Of a stretch of 12,408 bases of DNA, positions 7,462 through 12,408 are shown piece by piece. The DNA is from an uncultured Prevotella sp. (lineage in GTDB: Bacteria; Bacteroidota; Bacteroidia; Bacteroidales; Bacteroidaceae), in assembly GCA_900548745.1 (NCBI GenBank), contig URLQ01000084.1:1-12408 (forward strand), given 5' to 3'. Every line of letters begins with the position of its first letter. Position 1 is the first letter of the stretch. The notes below the pieces were generated by a model, which worked only from the letters and a program-made list of their open reading frames with translations, had not been told where the DNA came from and ran no database searches. The position numbers and the translations under genes were made by a program.

Positions 7462-10400
7462 ATGGATAAATTTATCTACCTATTATTCGCATTTATGATG
7501 CTTTCCATGCCGACACTGGCAAAAGGACAACTCTTACAAGATGACGACCTGTACAGTATGACGTGGCACACACAGAGCAAGAACTGCTCTGAGTCAATGC
7601 CTTGCGGAGGAGGAGAGATCGGACTTAACGTTTGGGCGGAGGATGGTGACATTCTGTTCTATCTTGCCCGCAGCAGTGCCTTTGACGAAAACAACGCCCT
7701 GCTGAAGCTTGGCAGAGTAAGACTGCACCTGAGCGACGCAAACTTCAACAATGTCTTTTCACAGAAGCTTACTCTGAATGACGGAAGCGTTACATTCAGA
7801 GGAGACAACAACACGGTGGTCAGATTTTGGGTTGACGTTTTTCATCCTGTTGTACATATAGACATTTCAGGAGACAAAGCACAAAGCACAAAAGTAACAT
7901 ACGAGAATTGGCGCACCAAGGACTACGCCCTAAGTGGTGAGGATGCACACTTGTGTGGAATGAAAGGTACAAAAGACAGTATCTATATCCGTCCTGACAG
8001 CGTTTGCTATGACAATAATCAGATATTGTTCTACCATCGCAACCGGAATGACTTTATCTTTCAACAGACCGTAGACTGTGAGGAACTGCAAGACATTAAA
8101 GACAGATTATGGAACCCTGTGAAGAACCGCACCTTTGGCGGACTTATACAAGGAACGGGACTTGTTGCCGACGAAACAGGCAACGGACGATACGCCGACA
8201 CCGACTACAAGTATTGGAGTCTGACAACAAAAGAACCGAGAAAGGCACTAAGCATTACCATCACAACGAACATAGAACAAACCACGACGGTTGACGAATG
8301 GCGACAGAATCTGAACAAGATACAAAAAAGACAACTTGCCAATACTGACACTGACAGAAAAGCATCAAGAAAATGGTGGAACTCTTTCTGGAAACGAAGC
8401 TATATAAATATGTATAGCGACACCGACCCTAAGGCTCGGGAGATTGCACGCAACTACCAACTGTTCCGCTATATGCTTGCCTGTAACGCCTATGGCGATA
8501 CACCGACAAAATTCAACGGCTCGCTGTTTACTTTCGACCCTTGCTATGTAAAAGGCAACAAGCATCTTACACCGGACTTCCGTCAATGGGGCGGCGCATC
8601 GATGACGGCACAAAACCAACGGCTCGTTTACTGGCCCATGCTAAAAACCGGCGACTGGGACATGATGGACTCACAGTTCAACTACTACCTGCGTATGCTG
8701 CGTAATGCCGAGCTGATGACAGAATCGTATTGGGGACACAAAGGGGCATGCTTCACGGAACAGATAGAGAACTTCGGACTGCCTGTAGCCTACAGCTACG
8801 GCATGGAGCCACGTACCGGCATGAGACCACGAGGCAAACAAGCAAACGCCTATTGCGAATACCTGTGGGATACGGTGATGGATTTCTGTCTGATGATGAT
8901 CCGGACAAACACATACGAGGGAAGAGACATCACACCATACATTCCTTTTATAGAAAGCTGTCTGACATTCTTCGACGAGCACTACAGGATGCTTGCGCTG
9001 CAACGCACCGTACAGCCTTTTGACAGGAAGAAGCACTATATCTTTTATCCTGGAACAGCAGGGGAAACATACAAGATGGCGACCAACTCATCGCAAACCA
9101 TAGCTGCACTGACCGCCGTTCTGAAAGAACTAATATCACTGCCTGACCAATATATAAGCAAGGAGAAGAAAGCACACTGGCAGGAGATGCTCTCACACAT
9201 ACCTCCTCTTCCTTTCCGAATGATGGAGGGACACAAGGTTATTGCTCCGGCACAGTCTTTCGAACGGCTCATGAACGTGGAAATCAATCAGCTATACCCT
9301 GTATTTCCATACGACATGTATGGCTTGGGACGACCGGACCTTGAGGTGGCTCGCGACACTTGGCGATATGGCATTGACCAACCGAAGTGGCAAAAGAACA
9401 GACATGAGTCATGGCACCAAGACGCTATCTTCTGTGCAAGACTCGGACTGCTTACTGAAGCCCGCGACCTTGTATGGCGTAAGTTACAAAACGGCAGACA
9501 CCGGTTTCCAGCTTTCTTCGGACCAGGACATGACTGGACTCCCGACCACAACTGGGGCGGTACGGGAATGATCGCCCTACAGGAAATGCTAATGCAAAAC
9601 GTAGGAGACAGCATACTCATCCTGCCTTGCTGGCCGAAGGAATGGAATGTAAGCTTTAAACTTCATGCACCTAAGCAGACAACGGTTGAATGTACTTACA
9701 ATAATGGAAAGATTGAAAAGTTATCTGTATTTCCGGAATCAAGACGCAAAGACATAATAATTGCGCTCAATGGTTTTGCAACTGCAGATACCCTGAAGAC
9801 CGTGCGTTCACAGACCATAAACGACGACTGGGAATTTGTTTTCGGGAACGAAACGGCAGAGCACATTTCCCTTCCACATACATGGAACAATAAAGACGCA
9901 CAAGAATACTCTCCCAACCCCAAAGCCCCCCAAAGCACCCCTACATATAAACGAGGCAAAGGCGTATATACGCGCAGCCTGCTCGTACCGTCGGGATGGA
10001 AAGACAAGAAACGCATCTTTGTGAGATTCGAGGCTGCTTCGCAAACCGCCAATGTATATATCAACAACAAATTCGTGGGTGAGCATAAAGGAGCATTCAC
10101 AGCGTTCTGTATTGAACTGACAAACGACATTGAATATGGAAAAGAAAACTCTCTGCGGATTGAAACCGACAACAGCTGGAGGGCAGACCTTGCTCCTTTG
10201 TCTGGCGGATTTGCCCTGATGGGCGGACTATATCGCGGTGCGGAACTGATTGTCACCGACAAGCTATGCGTCTCTCCCCTATTCTATGGCTCCAAAGGTG
10301 TTTTCATCGACACAGAAAACAATGGAAGCGTAAATATGAAAGTCCATCTCAACTATGCAAAATATTCTGACGGCAAGATGACAACAACTATCCCTCATAT

Positions 10401-11847
10401 GCCTGCCACCGTTGAAGCCTGCATTTATGATGCATCCGGAAGCATTGTAGGGAAGGCGCACAAGACGACAGACTGCATAAGCGGCGATGACGCTGTTGTG
10501 GAACTTTCTACACACATCGACAATCCTATATTATGGAACGGCAAGGACAACGCATATTTATATAAGGTGGAAGTCAAGGTGAAAGCCAACGGAAGTGAGG
10601 ACGAGGTATGCGAACGCTTCGGCTTCCGCAAGGTTTCGCTCGACAAAGAACATGGATTTATGCTTAACGACAAGCCGTATCCCGTGTATGGAGTGGCACG
10701 TCATCAAGACAAGAAAGACAAAGGATGGGCATTAAACCATGCAGACAACCTCGACGACATGCTCATCATAAACGAAATGGGAGCTACAGCAATACGCATG
10801 GCGCATTATCCACAAAGCAACGACATTCATAATATCACCGACTCCTTAGGGATTCTTGTTTGGGATGAAGTTCCACTTGTCAATGAGGTACGCAATACAG
10901 AAGCCTTCAACGACAACACCAAAAGGATGATGCTCGAAATGATATACCAGTTGTACAACCATCCGTCGGTCTGCTGGTGGGGACTATTCAACGAGATTGA
11001 CTATCCTGAGACTTCCGCTTCAAACACTATCTTCAACCAACTGAATAACATGGCGCATGAACATGGAGGGAACAGATTGACAACATCTGCAAGCAACAAG
11101 GGGAAAAGGTACTACAACGGCATCACCGATGCTCCGGCTTGGAACAACTATCCAGGCTGGTACTGGATGCTGCGCTGGCCTAAGGAAGAGAACAACAAGG
11201 GACGGATGGACGGCTTCAGCAAATGGATAGACTATCGCTCCGAAGAGATTGAGGGCAGGAGGTTCGCCCTAAGTGAATACGGAGCTGGAGCAAATACGGA
11301 ACACCACATGGAGGAGCTACCCGAACAACTGATAGAAACATGGCGGGGACCGTTCCATCCGGAAGAGTGGCAAAGCCATGTACACGAAGAGGCATGGCGG
11401 ACAATAAAGAAGCACAGCAAGCAACTGTGGGGCTCGTTTATATGGGCTATGTTTGACTTCATCGTGCCGGGATGGAACGAGGGTGGCATAAACAATCTTA
11501 ACGACAAAGGACTGGTCACTGCTGACCGTAAGACCCGGAAGGACGCATTCTATTTCTATAAGGCAAACTGGACGAAAGAGCCGATGGCTTATATTTGCTC
11601 CAGCAGAATGGGAAACCGAAAGAAGGCTGATACAGGAGTCAGAGTGTACAGCAACTGCGACAAAGTGGAACTGCTGATTAACGGCAAGAAGACTGCTACT
11701 GGAATTCCTGACGACATCAACATCTGTCCGTTTAAGGACATAAAGCTAAAAGAGGGTGTCAACAAGATATCCGTATACGGATATAAAGGCAGGAAGAAAG
11801 TTACAGACTCATGCACATGGACGGTGAATACTACAAATCAGAAATAA
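7462..11847 (+). CDS. secreted two-module glycosidase: DUF5703/GH95-like module fused to GH2
   Basis: This 1461-residue protein has a signal peptide (1-20, TLA before K21) and is probably periplasmic. Module 1 (about 24-765) resembles DUF5703/GH95-like proteins. It has an N-terminal beta-sandwich opening MTWHTQSKNCSESMPCGGGEIGLNVW, a helical barrel (about 330-710; possible acids E433 and D654) and a short beta tail with HNWGGTGMIALQEML and LHAPKQTTVEC. Its activity is unknown to me; the nearest characterised relatives cut alpha-L-fucose or L-galactose. Module 2 (about 782-1461) is a complete GH2: sugar-binding jelly roll, Ig-like domain, then a TIM barrel with IRMAHYPQSN (1111-1120), acid/base E1178 in FNE, nucleophile E1272 in SEYGAG and WGSFIWAMFDF (1323-1333). 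A DUF4982-like tail follows. GH2 of this type suits beta-galactosidase, but glucuronidase or arabinopyranosidase is not excluded. A C-rich insert lies at 817-828. The gene is divergent from susC. Confidence 0.85.
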   Translation: MDKFIYLLFAFMMLSMPTLAKGQLLQDDDLYSMTWHTQSKNCSESMPCGGGEIGLNVWAEDGDILFYLARSSAFDENNALLKLGRVRLHLSDANFNNVFSQKLTLNDGSVTFRGDNNTVVRFWVDVFHPVVHIDISGDKAQSTKVTYENWRTKDYALSGEDAHLCGMKGTKDSIYIRPDSVCYDNNQILFYHRNRNDFIFQQTVDCEELQDIKDRLWNPVKNRTFGGLIQGTGLVADETGNGRYADTDYKYWSLTTKEPRKALSITITTNIEQTTTVDEWRQNLNKIQKRQLANTDTDRKASRKWWNSFWKRSYINMYSDTDPKAREIARNYQLFRYMLACNAYGDTPTKFNGSLFTFDPCYVKGNKHLTPDFRQWGGASMTAQNQRLVYWPMLKTGDWDMMDSQFNYYLRMLRNAELMTESYWGHKGACFTEQIENFGLPVAYSYGMEPRTGMRPRGKQANAYCEYLWDTVMDFCLMMIRTNTYEGRDITPYIPFIESCLTFFDEHYRMLALQRTVQPFDRKKHYIFYPGTAGETYKMATNSSQTIAALTAVLKELISLPDQYISKEKKAHWQEMLSHIPPLPFRMMEGHKVIAPAQSFERLMNVEINQLYPVFPYDMYGLGRPDLEVARDTWRYGIDQPKWQKNRHESWHQDAIFCARLGLLTEARDLVWRKLQNGRHRFPAFFGPGHDWTPDHNWGGTGMIALQEMLMQNVGDSILILPCWPKEWNVSFKLHAPKQTTVECTYNNGKIEKLSVFPESRRKDIIIALNGFATADTLKTVRSQTINDDWEFVFGNETAEHISLPHTWNNKDAQEYSPNPKAPQSTPTYKRGKGVYTRSLLVPSGWKDKKRIFVRFEAASQTANVYINNKFVGEHKGAFTAFCIELTNDIEYGKENSLRIETDNSWRADLAPLSGGFALMGGLYRGAELIVTDKLCVSPLFYGSKGVFIDTENNGSVNMKVHLNYAKYSDGKMTTTIPHMPATVEACIYDASGSIVGKAHKTTDCISGDDAVVELSTHIDNPILWNGKDNAYLYKVEVKVKANGSEDEVCERFGFRKVSLDKEHGFMLNDKPYPVYGVARHQDKKDKGWALNHADNLDDMLIINEMGATAIRMAHYPQSNDIHNITDSLGILVWDEVPLVNEVRNTEAFNDNTKRMMLEMIYQLYNHPSVCWWGLFNEIDYPETSASNTIFNQLNNMAHEHGGNRLTTSASNKGKRYYNGITDAPAWNNYPGWYWMLRWPKEENNKGRMDGFSKWIDYRSEEIEGRRFALSEYGAGANTEHHMEELPEQLIETWRGPFHPEEWQSHVHEEAWRTIKKHSKQLWGSFIWAMFDFIVPGWNEGGINNLNDKGLVTADRKTRKDAFYFYKANWTKEPMAYICSSRMGNRKKADTGVRVYSNCDKVELLINGKKTATGIPDDINICPFKDIKLKEGVNKISVYGYKGRKKVTDSCTWTVNTTNQK
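9913..9941 (-). repeat. C-rich tract with a G-quadruplex pattern on the minus strand, inside the GH2 module
   Basis: C runs of 3, 4, 6 and 4 lie at 9913-9915, 9918-9921, 9926-9931 and 9938-9941, separated by 2, 4 and 6 bases. On the minus (template) strand this is four G-tracts of at least three with loops of at most seven bases, the canonical G-quadruplex rule. It encodes the low-complexity segment from S817 to T828 (SPNPKAPQSTPT), between HTWNNKDAQ and the YKRGKGVYTRSL strand of the sugar-binding domain. The reading frame is kept. Confidence 0.75.
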
Positions 11848-11878
11848 CGATATTCTGCTTTCACTGATAACATAAATC

Positions 11879-11918
11879 AAAAGGGAAATATGTTTTTTAA
11901 TAATTATTTCCCTTTTTT
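11879..11918 (+). terminator. intrinsic terminator of the DUF5703-GH2 gene
   Basis: A perfect 12-bp inverted repeat (AAAAGGGAAATA at 11879-11890, its complement at 11905-11916) has a 14-base loop. Its 3' arm runs into a T-rich tract (TTTTTT at 11913-11918, then ATTTTT). It begins 31 bases after the stop at 11845-11847. This is the clearest Rho-independent terminator in the window and separates the glycan locus from hppA. Confidence 0.88.
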
Positions 11919-11941
11919 ATTTTTCATGTCGATATATTTCA

Positions 11942-11949
11942 TATATTTG
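11942..11949 (+). promoter_or_regulatory. probable hppA promoter, -7 element
   Basis: TATATTTG at 11942-11949 matches TAnnTTTG exactly and is followed by CAA, as in the promoter at 152-159. The expected -33 position falls in the T-rich tail of the preceding terminator, where no TTTG is present, so the upstream element is non-consensus. A start near 11955 would give hppA a leader of about 125 bases. Confidence 0.5.
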
Positions 11950-12046
11950 CAAAATACTTAGCTGCACTCGGCAAATTGAGAGTAAAACTCTCTTTGCGCT
12001 CGTTGGCAAAGTATTTGCAACATCGTTTTTGGAGACGATAAAACGA
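11947..12046 (+). other. structured leader or repeat element upstream of hppA
   Basis: Nested inverted repeats fold this stretch. The outer arms are TTGCAAAATACTT (11947-11959) and AAGTATTTGCAA (12009-12020), pairing apart from one bulged A. The inner stem is GCAAA-TT-GAGAGT (11971-11983) against ACTCTCTTTGC (11987-11997), with an AAA loop and a TT bulge. Between them the two sides share a direct repeat (GCACTCGGCAAA, 11964-11975; GCGCTCG-TT-GGCAAA, 11996-12010), so the middle does not pair well. A further stem, TCGTTTT/AAAACGA, lies at 12023-12029 and 12040-12046. It could be a regulatory leader RNA or a dispersed intergenic repeat. It matches no riboswitch I know. Confidence 0.5.
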
Positions 12047-12079
12047 CGAAATATATTATAACCAAATAAATATATCGTT

Positions 12080-12408
12080 ATGAAAAGTATTCCATTAGTA
12101 TTTTGGCTGATCCCAATAGCCAGTATTGTAGCATTGGGAATGGCATGGTTCTTCTTCCGCACGATGATGAAAGAGGAGGAAGGAACGGACAGGATGAAAG
12201 AAATCGCAAAACACGTTAGGAAGGGTGCCATGGCGTATCTGAAGCAGCAGTACAAGGTCGTGACCATTGTGTTTGTTGTGCTCGCCATCGTCTTCGCCTT
12301 CATGGCGTACGTTCTGAAAGTACAGAACCCGTGGGTGCCGTTCGCATTTCTCACAGGAGGTCTGTTCTCCGGACTTGCCGGCTTCTTCGGCATGAAGACC
12401 GCCACTTA
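12080..12408 (+). CDS. hppA: membrane-bound ion-translocating pyrophosphatase, N-terminal part (cut by the window edge)
   Basis: The first 109 residues are present and the gene runs off the right edge. HppA is an integral inner-membrane enzyme that couples pyrophosphate hydrolysis to pumping H+ or Na+ out of the cytoplasm. Visible features are transmembrane helix 1 (about 4-26), a charged cytoplasmic loop with the conserved pattern EEGTDRMKEIAKHVRKGAMAYL (33-54), helix 2 (about 60-79) and helix 3 (about 86-105) ending GLAGFFGMKTAT, the family hallmark just before the first substrate-binding helices. Those helices and the residues that separate K+-dependent from K+-independent and Na+ from H+ pumps lie beyond the edge, so the ion cannot be told. 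No ribosome-binding site is seen. The gene has its own promoter and is unrelated to the glycan locus. Confidence 0.95.
   Translation, partial: MKSIPLVFWLIPIASIVALGMAWFFFRTMMKEEEGTDRMKEIAKHVRKGAMAYLKQQYKVVTIVFVVLAIVFAFMAYVLKVQNPWVPFAFLTGGLFSGLAGFFGMKTAT

Noticed and set aside
9696..10262. 188-residue open frame on the minus strand within the GH gene
   Set aside because: It is antisense to the GH2 sugar-binding domain. It is open because of base composition and has no domain or start signal.
11917..12405. 162-residue open frame on the minus strand at the right edge
   Set aside because: It runs antisense to hppA and through the terminator and leader; hppA identity on the plus strand is unambiguous.
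1..12408. tRNA, rRNA, insertion sequence or phage attachment site
   Set aside because: I looked for tRNA-like ends, transposase genes and flanking repeats and saw none.

Overview
The window reads as Bacteroidota chromosome, most likely a Prevotella/Segatella-like member of the Bacteroidales. The grounds are a SusC/SusD outer-membrane glycan-uptake pair, lipoprotein and signal-peptide styles typical of the phylum, promoters of the TTTG...TAnnTTTG type in place of -35/-10 boxes, AT-rich leaders without Shine-Dalgarno sequences, and short GACAAG octamer repeats between genes. The genus is an inference; nothing in the window fixes the species.

Layout, left to right. (1) 1-176: no gene I can defend, but a well-formed Bacteroidetes promoter. 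(2) 177-989 (+): an RNase Z/arylsulfatase-like metallo-beta-lactamase-fold hydrolase. (3) 1030-1070: a hairpin between convergent genes. (4) 1086-7135 (-): a three-gene operon read right to left, susC (4031-7135), susD (2392-4008) and a secreted CE15-type glucuronoyl esterase (1086-2294). A 13-bp perfect hairpin lies just upstream of the esterase start. (5) 7136-7461: a divergent regulatory region with octamer tandem repeats, an operator-like inverted repeat and palindromic AT-rich sequence. (6) 7462-11847 (+): a 1461-residue secreted two-module protein, a DUF5703/GH95-like (alpha/alpha)6-type module fused to a complete GH2 beta-galactosidase-like enzyme. (7) 11879-11918: a strong intrinsic terminator. 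(8) 11942-12046: a structured leader or repeat element. (9) 12080 to the right edge: the start of hppA, a membrane ion-pumping pyrophosphatase, cut off by the window.

Parts 4-6 form a compact polysaccharide utilisation locus. SusD would bind a glycan at the cell surface and SusC would import it using TonB energy. The esterase would remove alcohols esterified to (4-O-methyl)glucuronic acid. The fusion enzyme would trim non-reducing ends, its GH2 half probably taking a beta-linked galactose or a related sugar. No endo-acting depolymerase, extra surface glycan-binding protein or regulator (HTCS, SusR, ECF sigma/anti-sigma) lies in the window, so the locus may take up oligosaccharides released elsewhere or depend on genes elsewhere. 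The flanking MBL and hppA genes look like housekeeping neighbours.

The most unusual items are the DUF5703-GH2 fusion, a C-rich in-frame insertion with a canonical G-quadruplex pattern inside the GH2 module, the hairpin that separates susD from the esterase start, and the mixed inverted/direct repeat leader of hppA.
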